A stretch of DNA of 64,000 nt from contig NC_011726.1 of NCBI RefSeq assembly GCF_000021805.1, positions 124,001-188,000 of the forward strand. Direction: 5' to 3'. Below are positions 9,069-18,296 of the stretch, one piece after another. The stretch comes from Rippkaea orientalis PCC 8801 (GTDB lineage: Bacteria; Cyanobacteriota; Cyanobacteriia; Cyanobacteriales; Microcystaceae). The translations under genes were made by a program, and so were the position numbers. The first letter of the stretch is position 1. Every line of letters starts with the position of its first letter. A model generated the notes under the pieces. The model ran no database searches and had not been told where the DNA came from. It saw only the letters and a program-made list of their open reading frames with translations.

Positions 9069-9814
9069 CTGTTAAACCGATTGTGTTAAACGATTTACCG
9101 ACCGATCTCGATTATCTCCGTCTCCCTAACCATGTGGCGGTGATTATGGATGGCAATGGACGCTGGGCTAAGCGTCGGGGGTTGCCGCGCATTATGGGAC
9201 ACCAACGGGGGGTGGATACCTTAAAAGACTTGCTCCGTTGCTGTAAAGACTGGGGAGTTCCCGCACTGACAGCCTATGCGTTTTCGACGGAAAATTGGGG
9301 ACGACCCCTCGACGAAGTGGAATTTCTGATGACCTTGTTTGAGCGAGTCCTGCGCCGTGAATTGCGGGAGATGATGGAGGAAAATGTCAGGATTCGCTTT
9401 GTGGGGAATTTAGCGGTGCTTCCTCCGTCTCTACAAGAAGAAATTGCTCGTTCTATGCAGGATACTCAGAATAATACCGGGATTGACTTTACGGTGGCCA
9501 CCAATTATGGTGGCCGTCAAGAAATTGTTCAGGCTTGTCAGGCGATCGCCACTCAAGTTCAACAAGGATTACTCAACCCTCAAGACATTGATGAATCTAT
9601 CTTTGAAGACCATTTATATACTAAAGGCATTGCTCACCCCGATTTATTAATCCGTACTAGCGGAGAAATGCGATTAAGTAATTTTTTACTGTGGCAATTA
9701 GCCTATGCAGAAATTTATGTTACCCAAACCCTTTGGCCGGATTTCAATCGTGAGGAATTTCATCAAGCTTTGTTAGCCTATCAACAACGGGAGCGACGCT
9801 TTGGCAAAATCTAA
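9065..9814 (+). CDS. uppS: Isoprenyl transferase (undecaprenyl diphosphate synthase type)
   Basis: 249 aa. This cis-prenyltransferase makes the polyprenyl carrier lipid for cell-wall assembly. The catalytic Asp is D29 in [14 protein letters not shown]; the downstream FSTENW, the RxR pocket in [17 protein letters not shown] and the E in YAEIYV are all present. It overlaps cdaA by 4 bp. Pairing a c-di-AMP cyclase with a wall-lipid enzyme fits the link between c-di-AMP and envelope or osmotic balance known in other bacteria. Confidence 0.96.
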   Translation: MTVKPIVLNDLPTDLDYLRLPNHVAVIMDGNGRWAKRRGLPRIMGHQRGVDTLKDLLRCCKDWGVPALTAYAFSTENWGRPLDEVEFLMTLFERVLRRELREMMEENVRIRFVGNLAVLPPSLQEEIARSMQDTQNNTGIDFTVATNYGGRQEIVQACQAIATQVQQGLLNPQDIDESIFEDHLYTKGIAHPDLLIRTSGEMRLSNFLLWQLAYAEIYVTQTLWPDFNREEFHQALLAYQQRERRFGKI

Positions 9815-9835
9815 ACTAATTTTAACTATCTTAAC

Positions 9836-10465
9836 ATGAGTCACAATCAGCTAGTTTCTCCCTTAACACCAGAAACGTTAAACCAGTTATCAAAAGCAGA
9901 ATTGGTTAAAATTATCTTGACTGAACAAACAATTATTGAGAAACTACAACAAGAAATCGATACATTAAAGCTTAGTAATCCTTTAGATAACAATACTTCT
10001 TCTCAATTGGGATCAACCCAGTTGATCAAACCATCGGAAACTGTTAAACAGAAGCAACCCTCTCAATCTTCTCATAATCCTTCTTCAGCCCAAGCTCAAA
10101 AAAGAAATAATTCCCTAGTTGTCTCTAATCAGAAGAAACCCAATCCTATAAAAGTGACCAAATATGTTGTTCAATCTCCAGAATTTAAGAAACTACAAGC
10201 GGAACAAAAGAAAAATATACAACTTCTAATTGAAAATTTACTGGTGCGTGAAGAGGTGACATTTAAGATGATTATTAATTGTCTCTATGATGTTGGGTCA
10301 GTCAATTTTATTAATAAAAAATTTACCCTAAAACCCATGAATCAAATGATGAGGTTAATTGCGAAGCTTTCTAAACCAGGCTTTCGAGCGATCGCTTTCT
10401 ATTGGGTTCGTAAAAATACTCCTGCAATTATTACTAATTGGCTTTTGAGCAAGGTAAAATTTTAA
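9836..10465 (+). CDS. Uncharacterised protein with N-terminal coiled coil
   Basis: 209 aa; I do not recognise the family. Residues about 14-45 (LNQLSKAELVKIIL, then EKLQQEIDTLKL) look like a short helical coiled coil. Residues about 48-105 are Ser/Gln/Pro/Asn-rich and probably disordered. Residues about 105-209 are basic and helical (KLQAEQKKNIQLLIEN, WVRKNTPAIITNWLL). There is no signal peptide or clear membrane helix. It starts only 21 bp after uppS, so it may be cotranscribed with cdaA and uppS. Confidence 0.6.
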   Translation: MSHNQLVSPLTPETLNQLSKAELVKIILTEQTIIEKLQQEIDTLKLSNPLDNNTSSQLGSTQLIKPSETVKQKQPSQSSHNPSSAQAQKRNNSLVVSNQKKPNPIKVTKYVVQSPEFKKLQAEQKKNIQLLIENLLVREEVTFKMIINCLYDVGSVNFINKKFTLKPMNQMMRLIAKLSKPGFRAIAFYWVRKNTPAIITNWLLSKVKF

Positions 10466-10490
10466 ATAGGTACTAATCTGATTAATTATT

Positions 10491-10511
10491 GAATTATGAA
10501 TTATGAATTAT
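10491..10511 (+). repeat. Three tandem GAATTAT heptamers over a start codon
   Basis: GAATTAT is repeated three times (10491-10497, 10498-10504, 10505-10511). The start ATG of the next gene (10503-10505) lies inside the array. Each unit junction creates an ATG, so three ATGs occur 7 bp apart in three different frames; only the middle one opens the gene. This is a cyanobacterial-type short tandem heptamer repeat. Confidence 0.85.
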
Positions 10512-11144
10512 GATACTTCTATCACTAATCTTTGGGAGTTTGATTTTTATCAACCCCAACCCACTCAAGACAGTGATCTCCTGAAGCAATTAGGATTTGT
10601 TCCAGGGTTAAAAGAATTGCTAATGGTACGGCAAGTACACGCTCTAGAACATGGTACTGTCTGGATTTTAAGCGAAATGGCTGGCAATTCGGTTAATTCT
10701 GACTTAGAACAGCGACAATCCCAGGATAATGAAATGTTGGGAGGAATGTCCACCGAACGAGGGTTCTATCTTTATGGCCAAGTTCATCCCCGTCCCTTAG
10801 AATGGGCAGTATATCAAGCTTTACGACGCTTTAAAGCCGGAGACTGGAATTTAGCCGTTCATCCCCGTTGTGGAACGAATCTATCGGTTAGCATACTACT
10901 GACTTCTACGTTAGCCTTAGGAGCCCATTTGTTTTTACCTAGAGGTCCCATTGAGCAGTTGATGGGGTTAGTTCTGGCTACTACCGCAGCGACCCAAATT
11001 GCTCCCGACTTAGGACTGTCGGCACAAAAATACTTAACGACAGCGATTCCTTTTAATCTGGAAGTGACTGATATCCGCGTAACTCAAGATTTTTGGGGTC
11101 GTCGGGCTCATTTTGTTGAGGTCGAATGGCGAGATTTGCAATAA
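10503..11144 (+). CDS. DUF6391-like protein
   Basis: 213 aa. The signature LMVRQVHALEHGTVWIL (about residues 39-55), followed by GGMSTERGFYLYG and HPRCGTNLSVS, resembles the cyanobacterial DUF6391 family as I recall it; the conserved HALEH could be a metal site. A hydrophobic segment with Ala/Leu-rich stretches covers about 132-168, suggesting membrane association. The function is unknown. The start codon lies within a heptamer repeat and has no clear Shine-Dalgarno sequence. Confidence 0.6.
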   Translation: MNYDTSITNLWEFDFYQPQPTQDSDLLKQLGFVPGLKELLMVRQVHALEHGTVWILSEMAGNSVNSDLEQRQSQDNEMLGGMSTERGFYLYGQVHPRPLEWAVYQALRRFKAGDWNLAVHPRCGTNLSVSILLTSTLALGAHLFLPRGPIEQLMGLVLATTAATQIAPDLGLSAQKYLTTAIPFNLEVTDIRVTQDFWGRRAHFVEVEWRDLQ

Positions 11145-11261
11145 AACTTAAAATTCTAGACTGCCAAACTGTCTCGATCCAATAGTAGGCTTTTATAGGA
11201 GAGGGCTAGGTAACCCCCCAAAAAGGCCTATTTCAATACCCATTTATTAAGGAGATGACCC

Positions 11262-11471
11262 ATGGTCAAACGTGGAGACAAAGTTAGAATTAAACGCAAA
11301 GAATCCTACTGGTATGGTGACGTTGGCACTGTTGCTAGTGTCGATAAAGCTGGTATCCTCTATCCTGTCATTGTTCGTTTTAACACAGTTAACTACAATG
11401 GCTTAAGTGGTAGTGCGGGTGGCATCAATACCAATAACTTTGCTGAAAGCGAATTAGAAGTTATTTCCTAA
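11262..11471 (+). CDS. psaE: Photosystem I subunit IV (PsaE)
   Basis: 69 aa, the exact PsaE size. This is a stromal SH3-like subunit of photosystem I that helps ferredoxin and flavodoxin dock and supports cyclic electron flow. The sequence opens [19 protein letters not shown] and ends in the conserved [12 protein letters not shown] segment. A strong Shine-Dalgarno sequence, AAGGAG, lies 7 bases before the ATG, fitting a highly expressed gene. It is monocistronic, with a 13-bp-arm hairpin about 40 bp downstream. Confidence 0.98.
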   Translation: MVKRGDKVRIKRKESYWYGDVGTVASVDKAGILYPVIVRFNTVNYNGLSGSAGGINTNNFAESELEVIS

Positions 11472-11510
11472 GTCCAAATTTCAGCAATTAATAAAGCTTG
11501 GGAATTTCTG

Positions 11511-11537
11511 TAGGGGTTTAATATTATTAAACCCCTA
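11511..11537. terminator. Palindrome downstream of psaE (GTAGGGG hairpin family)
   Basis: TAGGGGTTTAATA (11511-11523) and TATTAAACCCCTA (11525-11537) are perfect inverse arms around one base. It is placed 40 bp after psaE and probably serves as its 3' end. The core is a compensated variant of the hairpins at 4822 and 33241 (G-C changed to T-A in both arms), so it is both a repeat-family member and a terminator candidate. Confidence 0.65.
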
Positions 11538-11550
11538 TTGGGTTCAAATA

Positions 11551-11580
11551 GCTAATTTGGTGCGTTACGACGGATTGTGA
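11551..11580. repeat. Partial copy of the TTTAGTGCGTTACGACGGATTG repeat
   Basis: GCTAATTTGGTGCGTTACGA continuing with CGGATTGTGAAA matches the left half of the dispersed repeat found at 48741, 50941 and 51651. The right half (AACGCACCCTACAAG) is missing here, and an unrelated palindromic element begins immediately to the right. Confidence 0.7.
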
Positions 11581-11586
11581 AATACG

Positions 11587-11717
11587 ACTGGATTGTTTCA
11601 TTTAAAATAGTTCAATAGCTCTAGGTTGGTAGTCAGGGCTTTAGCCCTATAATAAGCTCTTTAGAGCTTATTATAGGGCTAAATTCTCAAGCAACATTTT
11701 AGCTGAAACAATCCACT
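11587..11717. mobile_element. Nested palindromic MITE-like element
   Basis: The outer inverted repeat is GGATTGTTTCA (11590-11600) against TGAAACAATCC (11704-11714), perfect over 11 bp and 13 of 14 when extended outward. Nested inside is a perfect 21-bp inverted repeat (11640-11660 and 11663-11683) with a 2-bp centre, giving a 44-bp palindrome. It has no coding capacity. It ends about 30 bp before the mutM start, so the mutM promoter lies in or at the edge of it. This is the structure expected of a non-autonomous element mobilised in trans; no target-site duplication is clear. Confidence 0.65.
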
Positions 11718-11745
11718 ACTGAATATTTTATAATAGGATAAAATT

Positions 11746-12594
11746 GTGCCAGAACTTCCTGAAGTAGAAACGGTGTGTCGAGGTCTTAATGAGTTGACTT
11801 CAGGTAAAGTCATTAAAGATGCAGAAGTTTTATTACCTCGTAGTCTTGCTTCTCCTTCTTCAGTTGATGAATTTTTAAGCAATATTCGGGGTGTTATTTT
11901 TGGTGAGTGGCAACGACGGGGTAAATATTTATTAGGAACACTGGTAAAAGAGTCTGGAGAAGCCGCAGGATGGTTAGGGGTTCATCTACGCATGACGGGT
12001 CAATTATTATGGGTAAATCAATCTGAACCGCTACAAATTCATACCCGGTTGCGTCTTTTTTGTGGTGAGAATAAAGAGTTACGGTTTGTGGATATTCGCA
12101 CCTTTGGTAAGGTCTGGTGCGTTCCTCCTAAAACAACTCCAGAAACGATTATTACAGGGTTAAAAAAGTTGGGGGTTGAGCCTTTTTCTGATGATTTTTC
12201 TGATGATTATTTTACGACAAAATTAAACGGTCGTCAACGCAATATTAAAACCTTGTTACTTGATCAGGAAATTGTGGCCGGGTTAGGCAATATTTACGCC
12301 GATGAAGCGTTATTTAAAAGCGGTGTTCATCCGACGACTTTAGGAAAGAATTTAAAACCTCAACAAATTGAACAGTTACGAATAGCTATTATTGAAGTAT
12401 TAGAAACAGCTATTGAAAAAGGAGGAACAACCTTTAGTGATTTTAAAGGAGTAACGGGAATTAATGGTAATTATGGGGGAACTGCTTGGGTTTATGGTCG
12501 CACGGGAGAACCTTGTCGGGTTTGTGGTACGTCTATTGAACGCTTAAAATTAGGGGGACGTTCGGCTCATTTTTGTCCCCGATGTCAAGCTTAA
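11746..12594 (+). CDS. mutM: Formamidopyrimidine-DNA glycosylase (Fpg/MutM)
   Basis: 282 aa. It excises 8-oxoguanine and formamidopyrimidines from DNA, important in a phototroph under oxidative stress. After removal of fMet the N-terminal PELPEVE gives the catalytic Pro and Glu; RRGKYLL holds the conserved Lys; the NYGGTAWVYGR region precedes the C-terminal CxxC...CxxC zinc finger (CRVCGT and CPRC). The start is a GTG, fixed by the invariant PELPEVE. A palindromic element ends 30 bp upstream. It converges on the giant outer-membrane gene that follows. Confidence 0.97.
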   Translation: MPELPEVETVCRGLNELTSGKVIKDAEVLLPRSLASPSSVDEFLSNIRGVIFGEWQRRGKYLLGTLVKESGEAAGWLGVHLRMTGQLLWVNQSEPLQIHTRLRLFCGENKELRFVDIRTFGKVWCVPPKTTPETIITGLKKLGVEPFSDDFSDDYFTTKLNGRQRNIKTLLLDQEIVAGLGNIYADEALFKSGVHPTTLGKNLKPQQIEQLRIAIIEVLETAIEKGGTTFSDFKGVTGINGNYGGTAWVYGRTGEPCRVCGTSIERLKLGGRSAHFCPRCQA

Positions 12595-12665
12595 AGGGAA
12601 CGCCGGAACAGGGAATAGTGACTCGATTAGAAGAGGATTTAACCCTCTCCCAATCCCCTTTCCCT

Positions 12666-15600
12666 TTAAGGAGCAGGACAACTACTAGAAATATTAGTAA
12701 TATTAAAAGGTGGTATCGAAGGTGGTGTTGGCTGCAAGCCAAAGAAGAGGTCAAAGAATTGTCCTGACCAGTTATTATTATTAGTTCTGAAGGTTGCGAT
12801 GGGGTTGATGTTTTCGACTTCAAAAGTCCCAGAAATGTTGAGGAAGTTAATATTTGCATCGTTAACTGCCATAGTATTGGGATCATCGACACTATTACCT
12901 TGAAATCTTAAACATAAATTACCAGCCAAATTTTGGATGTTAACTGCAAACGAACTGCCGAGATTTGGATTAGCAGCATTAGGTAGACTAATATTATTAT
13001 TTTCCAAAATTAAGGTATTTGAGTTACCGCTAATAAACTGAATACCGTTAAGACCAGTAGTCTGAATGCTGCTATTACTAAAAGTGATGTTACTGTTAGT
13101 AACCTGACCAATATTAACTCCATTTTGTCCTATATTACTAAGGATTGTATTCGTAAGAACAACATTGAGATTATTGCCACTAATAAAAATGCCATCAGTT
13201 ATTGTATTTGTAATAGTTACTGTTTGACCATTACCAAAACTATAATCACCATCAGCATTGTCAAGTCCAATTCCTATGTTTACAGGTGCATTTTGTCCAA
13301 TGGTAATATCTCCTAATACTGTTACAGAACCCGTATGGCTAATAATCCCAATTGCCTCGCCAACAACGTCATCAACTGTAATATTACCAAAGGTTAAATC
13401 TCCCGTTCCTGTTATATTTAACCCGTTTTCTTCAAAGTTAATTTGATTAAGACCTGTATTGCTAAGAGCCCAGGTACTGTTAGCCGTGAAAGCCCCTGAT
13501 ACATTCGTTAAATTGACACCATGGTCTCCCGTTTGACTCACAGTATTTGTTCCTCCTGCTAATGCTTGAAACCCTGCGCTATTAGGGTCAGCATCAAAAG
13601 TAACACCATCAAGATTAACCCCATTAGCTTGAGTATTAGTAATCTGATTATTCGCAAAAGCCGTAATAGTTGTAACGCTGCCACCCGTTGAACCAAGAAT
13701 ATCTATTCCATCACCGTTGGTAACATTACTAATAGTCGTATTACTCAGGGCAAAGGTATGGGTTTGTCCATTATTATTCCTAATTTGAATACCGTCATCC
13801 CCTGTGGTATCGATGGTCAAATCACTGATGTTTAAATTAGCATTAGTGGCAGTAATAGCTGAAGAGGGGGTTTGACTAATTTCGCCTCCATCAACATTAA
13901 CAGTGGTTTGACTATTAGCAGCCCCTATGATATTAATTCCTGTATTTCCAGGGTTATTAATAGCTATATCGGTGAAATTAGCCGTTCCTTGGAAGTTATC
14001 AACTGTAACCGCATCTTGTTTACCCCCTTCAATCGTAGCGTTGGTAACATTCACTGTTCCGGCCGCATTCTGTAACAAGATACCTGTTCCATCAGTATTA
14101 GTTGCAGTTCCTTCAAGGGTAACGGTTCCTCCTGTGGTGTTCCTGACCTCTAAGAGTCGTCCTTGGGTATTAGTGATGGTTCCATTGAAAGCGACGCTTG
14201 GAGTACTACCATCGACATTGATAGCAATTCCCCCGGTTTGGGTAATCGTCCCTTGGGTAACATTGACGCTACCACTACTGTCAGTAACATTAATTCCTGT
14301 TGCCCCAGGATTATTAATGGCTATATCGGTGAAATTAGCCGTTCCTTGGAAGTTATCAACTCTAACACCATCTTGTTGAGCCCCTTCAATCGTAGCGTTA
14401 GCGACATTCACTGTTCCGGCTGCATTCTGTAACAAGATACCTGTTCCATCAGTATTAGTTGCAGTTCCGCTAACCCTGACGGTTCCTCCCGTGGTGTTCG
14501 TCACCTGTAACAGTCGTCCGTCAGTATTATTAATCGTTCCATTGAAAGCAACGCTTGGAGTACTGCCATCGACATTGATAGCAATTCCTCCGGTTTGGTT
14601 AATAATCCCTTGGGCAACATTGACACTTCCACTACTGTTAAAAACCTGAATAGAACGATTAGGAGCATTATTAACGACTAAATCAGTGAAATTAGCCGTT
14701 CCTGCGAAGTTATTAGCTGTCACGCCATCTTGTTGCGGATTGTCAATCGTAGCGTTAGCGACATTCACCGTTGAGGCAGCATTTTCTAATAAAATTCCGG
14801 TTCCGTTGGTATTGGTAGCGGTTCCTTCGAGGGTGACGGTTCCTCCTGTGGTGTTCGTCACTTGTAACAGTCGTCCTCCTGTATTATTAATCGTTCCATT
14901 GAAAGCAACGCTTGGAGTACTACCATCAACATTGATAGCAATTCCCCCGGTTTGAGTAATCGTCCCTTGGGCGACATTAAGACTACCACTACTATTCAAA
15001 ACATTAATTCCCGTATTAACCGGATTATTAATGGCTAGAGTGCCAAAATTAGCAATTCCTGCGAAGTTATTAGCTGTCACGCCATCTTGTTGCGGATTGT
15101 CAATCGTAGCGTTAGCGACATTCACCGTTGAGGCAGCATTTTCTAATAAAATTCCGGTTCCGTTGGTATTGGTAGCGGTTCCTTCGAGGGTGACGGTTCC
15201 TCCTGTGGTGTTCGCCACTTGTAACAGTCGTCCTCCTGTATTAGTGATGGTTCCATTGAAAGCAACGCTTGGAGTACTACCATCGACATTGATAGCAATT
15301 CCCCCGGTTTGAGTAATCGTCCCTTGGGCGACATTAAGACTACCACTACTATTCAAAACATTAATTCCCGTATTAACCGGATTATTAATGGCTAGAGTGC
15401 CAAAATTAGCAATTCCTGCGAAGTTATTAGCTGTCACGCCATCTTGTTGCGGATTGTCAATCGTAGCGTTAGCGACATTCACCGTTGAGGCAGCATTTTC
15501 TAATAAAATTCCGGTTCCGTTGGTATTGGTAGCGGTTCCTTCGAGGGTGACGGTTCCTCCTGTGGTGTTCGCCACTTGTAACAGTCGTCCTCCTGTATTA

Positions 15601-18287
15601 GTGATGGTTCCATTGAAAGCAACGCTTGGAGTACTACCATCGACATTGATAGCAATTCCCCCGGTTTGAGTAATCGTCCCTTGGGCGACATTAAGACTAC
15701 CACTACTATTCAAAACATTAATTCCCGTATTAACCGGATTATTAATGGCTAGAGTGCCAAAATTAGCAATTCCTGCGAAGTTATTAGCTGTCACGCCATC
15801 TTGTTGCGGATTGTCAATCGTAGCGTTAGCGACATTCACCGTTGAGGCAGCATTTTCTAATAAAATTCCGGTTCCGTTGGTATTGGTAGCGGTTCCTTCG
15901 AGGGTGACGGTTCCTCCTGTGGTGTTCGTCACTTGTAACAGTCTTCCTCCTGTATTATTAATCGTTCCATTGAAAGCAACGCTTGGAGTACTACCATCGA
16001 CATTGATAGCAATTCCCCCGGTTTGAGTAATCGTCCCTTGGGCGACATTAAGACTACCACTACTATTCAAAACATTAATTCCCGTATTAACCGGATTATT
16101 AATGGCTAGAGTGCCAAAATTAGCAATTCCTGCGAAGTTATTAGCTGTCACGCCATCTTGTTGCGGATTGTCAATCGTAGCGTTAGCGACATTCACCGTT
16201 GAGACAGCATTTTCTAATAAAATTCCGGTTCCGTTGGTATTGGTAGCGGTTCCTTCGAGGGTGACGGTTCCTCCTGTGGTGTTCGCCACTTGTAACAGTC
16301 GTCCTCCTGTATTAGTGATGGTTCCCGTAAAAGCAAGGGTAGGAGAACCTCCCGTGACTTCTATAGCCGTTCCCCCGAAGGCTTGGCTAATCGTAGCGTC
16401 GGGCATAATAATTGTCCCATTACTGTTGGTAACAGATAGCCCTCGGTTAGCTGCATTAGTAATAGTAATTGAACTGCCAGTAAAGTCCAGAAGATCATTA
16501 ATGTTAGTCAGAGAAATACCATCGGTCGTAGAATTATTGCTAATAATCGTATTATTAGGAAAGCGAATCTGAGTGAGATTACTTCCGACTAAAGCCGGAC
16601 CACCATCGTTGATAATTTGGTTATTAAAAATTAATCCATTGCTAACGTTATTTAATAATAAAGCAGCATCGCCATTACTTCCTGCGATGATATTATCCCG
16701 AATCACAAAATTACTGACTCCATCAGCCTGAACCCCTGGACTATTTCCCTTAATATCAAACCCAGAGAGTACGGTATCATTGCCCATCGTGACAGTACCA
16801 TTAACCGTGGGCAGAACGCCAGCCGCCGACAAGGGTAAAATAACATCACCTCGGTTAGCTGTGGGAATGATTTGAGTCGGACCGGTAGAAAGAACTTGGA
16901 CTCCATCAGGAATGGTAAAGCTAGGAATCCCCGGGTTAGTTCCTGGTTGAACATAGACAATTTCATTAGCTTGAGCTACACTAATAGCCCCTGCGACTGT
17001 GCCAAAAGGTTGTTCAAAGGTTCCATCTCCCCCTCCTTGTCCTAGGTTAACGTGGCGGAAAATCCAAGGTTGATTGGTAGTAGGGTTAATGGCAACAATA
17101 GGTTGAGATAAAGCCAAAAATTCAACGGGAGAAACAATAATCTCTGATTCTTCAAATTCATTAATAACAATATTATCTTGACGAGTTACCCAGTCTCCCA
17201 TTCTTGCCCAAACTTCATTCACTTTAGTATCACGGGGACGGGTTCCGGGGAAGTTTGCCCCAACCCGGAAGACGACATTAGTCCCAAAGGTATCATCATC
17301 TTGAACCGATAGACCTACCCTAACTGTATCAGTCGGTTTAGCTTCTAAGCGTAACCGCCATCCCCAAACATCATCTTCTTGTGTCCCTTGCATTTCATAG
17401 TAATATCCCCCAACATACCCCCGCAAGTCGCCTTGCTCCCCAATTTGCAAGATTTTTGCACCCACATCCCAATCTAGGCCAAATAAGGCGGTTTCATAGC
17501 GACGGGTAATTTGGTTTTGTTTCTGTTGTTGAATGGTGACTTCTTCAAAAACTAAAAAATTGCGCTGAAAACCAAATTGATTAACGGTTATTGTATTAAT
17601 AATTGGATTAAGAGCAGTGTTAGTTTGTCCAATCTGTTGTTGGGTAGTTCCTAGGGGAATATAGGCATTAAAACGCGCATCCCAAAAGTCTCCTAGGGTT
17701 TCAATCCCGACTCCAAACTGATTAAATTTATTGTATTTAGTGTCACGAAGATCGTAGCCAATATAAGCCCCGTAGACTCGATTATGATCTTGGCTATACA
17801 AGCGATGTCCTACTAAAAAATTAGCCCTAATATCTTCCGCATCGTGGGTAGATGCCAAAACCCGCCCTTCAGTGAAGGTTAACTGGTTTTCATCGATTTG
17901 TAAGATAGGAAAAAAGGCTTCAAAGGCAAAAAAGGAACTGTTATAACCCACTTCTGGACCACTGGTATATTTTACCCCTACCCGTGGCGTGAAGTATCTG
18001 ATGGCTGGTTGGGGAGTTTCTGGAGATGGAGTCCCCTGTGAGTCTGTCTCGTTTGTAGGGGTTTCTGAAGGATTTGTTCCATTAGGACTAATGGGTTTTT
18101 CTGTCCATCCTGCTTCTTCTATGGTTTCTATCCCTTCGAGTTTAGGGGATAATTCATTGAGTTGTTCGGGTTCGGTTAAAGACTTTAAGGGAAAAGATAG
18201 GACAATTAAGCCACTCAATAGTCCTGTTGTTCCCCAAAAAGGGATAAATTTACTCACCAATAGCCACCAACTTCTTTCTGAAGTCAT
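12666..18287 (-). CDS. Giant inverse-autotransporter-like outer-membrane protein with beta-helix repeats
   Basis: 1,873 aa from the ATG at 18287, chosen because GAGGAG lies 10 bases upstream; a start at 18320 would lack this. Signal anchor at about 10-38; a Pro/Thr/Ser-rich linker to about 95; a beta-barrel-like region at about 95-400 (YFTPRVGVKYTSG and GAYIGYDLRDTKYNKF) resembling the inverse autotransporter beta domain; then a long Asn/Gly/Thr-rich right-handed beta-helix. Seven 119-aa repeats, several near identical, form the middle of the helix. The C terminus ends SSSCPAP without a second barrel, so the order is barrel then passenger, as in intimin/invasin. It is probably a surface adhesin; no substrate can be read. 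The ribosome-binding site matches the Yfr1 small-RNA motif. Confidence 0.85.
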   Translation of the reverse strand: MTSERSWWLLVSKFIPFWGTTGLLSGLIVLSFPLKSLTEPEQLNELSPKLEGIETIEEAGWTEKPISPNGTNPSETPTNETDSQGTPSPETPQPAIRYFTPRVGVKYTSGPEVGYNSSFFAFEAFFPILQIDENQLTFTEGRVLASTHDAEDIRANFLVGHRLYSQDHNRVYGAYIGYDLRDTKYNKFNQFGVGIETLGDFWDARFNAYIPLGTTQQQIGQTNTALNPIINTITVNQFGFQRNFLVFEEVTIQQQKQNQITRRYETALFGLDWDVGAKILQIGEQGDLRGYVGGYYYEMQGTQEDDVWGWRLRLEAKPTDTVRVGLSVQDDDTFGTNVVFRVGANFPGTRPRDTKVNEVWARMGDWVTRQDNIVINEFEESEIIVSPVEFLALSQPIVAINPTTNQPWIFRHVNLGQGGGDGTFEQPFGTVAGAISVAQANEIVYVQPGTNPGIPSFTIPDGVQVLSTGPTQIIPTANRGDVILPLSAAGVLPTVNGTVTMGNDTVLSGFDIKGNSPGVQADGVSNFVIRDNIIAGSNGDAALLLNNVSNGLIFNNQIINDGGPALVGSNLTQIRFPNNTIISNNSTTDGISLTNINDLLDFTGSSITITNAANRGLSVTNSNGTIIMPDATISQAFGGTAIEVTGGSPTLAFTGTITNTGGRLLQVANTTGGTVTLEGTATNTNGTGILLENAVSTVNVANATIDNPQQDGVTANNFAGIANFGTLAINNPVNTGINVLNSSGSLNVAQGTITQTGGIAINVDGSTPSVAFNGTINNTGGRLLQVTNTTGGTVTLEGTATNTNGTGILLENAASTVNVANATIDNPQQDGVTANNFAGIANFGTLAINNPVNTGINVLNSSGSLNVAQGTITQTGGIAINVDGSTPSVAFNGTITNTGGRLLQVANTTGGTVTLEGTATNTNGTGILLENAASTVNVANATIDNPQQDGVTANNFAGIANFGTLAINNPVNTGINVLNSSGSLNVAQGTITQTGGIAINVDGSTPSVAFNGTITNTGGRLLQVANTTGGTVTLEGTATNTNGTGILLENAASTVNVANATIDNPQQDGVTANNFAGIANFGTLAINNPVNTGINVLNSSGSLNVAQGTITQTGGIAINVDGSTPSVAFNGTINNTGGRLLQVTNTTGGTVTLEGTATNTNGTGILLENAASTVNVANATIDNPQQDGVTANNFAGTANFTDLVVNNAPNRSIQVFNSSGSVNVAQGIINQTGGIAINVDGSTPSVAFNGTINNTDGRLLQVTNTTGGTVRVSGTATNTDGTGILLQNAAGTVNVANATIEGAQQDGVRVDNFQGTANFTDIAINNPGATGINVTDSSGSVNVTQGTITQTGGIAINVDGSTPSVAFNGTITNTQGRLLEVRNTTGGTVTLEGTATNTDGTGILLQNAAGTVNVTNATIEGGKQDAVTVDNFQGTANFTDIAINNPGNTGINIIGAANSQTTVNVDGGEISQTPSSAITATNANLNISDLTIDTTGDDGIQIRNNNGQTHTFALSNTTISNVTNGDGIDILGSTGGSVTTITAFANNQITNTQANGVNLDGVTFDADPNSAGFQALAGGTNTVSQTGDHGVNLTNVSGAFTANSTWALSNTGLNQINFEENGLNITGTGDLTFGNITVDDVVGEAIGIISHTGSVTVLGDITIGQNAPVNIGIGLDNADGDYSFGNGQTVTITNTITDGIFISGNNLNVVLTNTILSNIGQNGVNIGQVTNSNITFSNSSIQTTGLNGIQFISGNSNTLILENNNISLPNAANPNLGSSFAVNIQNLAGNLCLRFQGNSVDDPNTMAVNDANINFLNISGTFEVENINPIATFRTNNNNWSGQFFDLFFGLQPTPPSIPPFNITNISSSCPAP
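13965..16320 (-). repeat. 357-bp tandem coding repeats (seven units)
   Basis: A marker string in each unit (TGTAACAG and variants, encoding the LLQV segment) occurs at 14149, 14506, 14863, 15220, 15577, 15934 and 16291: exactly 357 bp apart each time, so no indel has accumulated. The four units covering about 14860-16300 are almost identical in DNA, while the two downstream ones (toward 14000) are clearly diverged. This indicates recent duplication or gene conversion of the upstream units. Each unit encodes a 119-residue beta-helix block. Confidence 0.95.
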
Positions 18288-18296
18288 GGTTTTTAC

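Noticed and set aside
12533-12892. 119-codon minus-strand frame across the mutM end
   Set aside because: Overlaps mutM and the adhesin gene in other frames; shadow.
13965-16320. CRISPR-like reading of the regular repeats
   Set aside because: Period is 357 bp without short repeats and unique spacers, and the DNA is coding throughout.
14686-16572. Several plus-strand open frames of about 93 codons, repeated at 357-bp steps
   Set aside because: They are shadows of the repeated minus-strand adhesin gene; the same frame reappears in each unit because the DNA is repeated.
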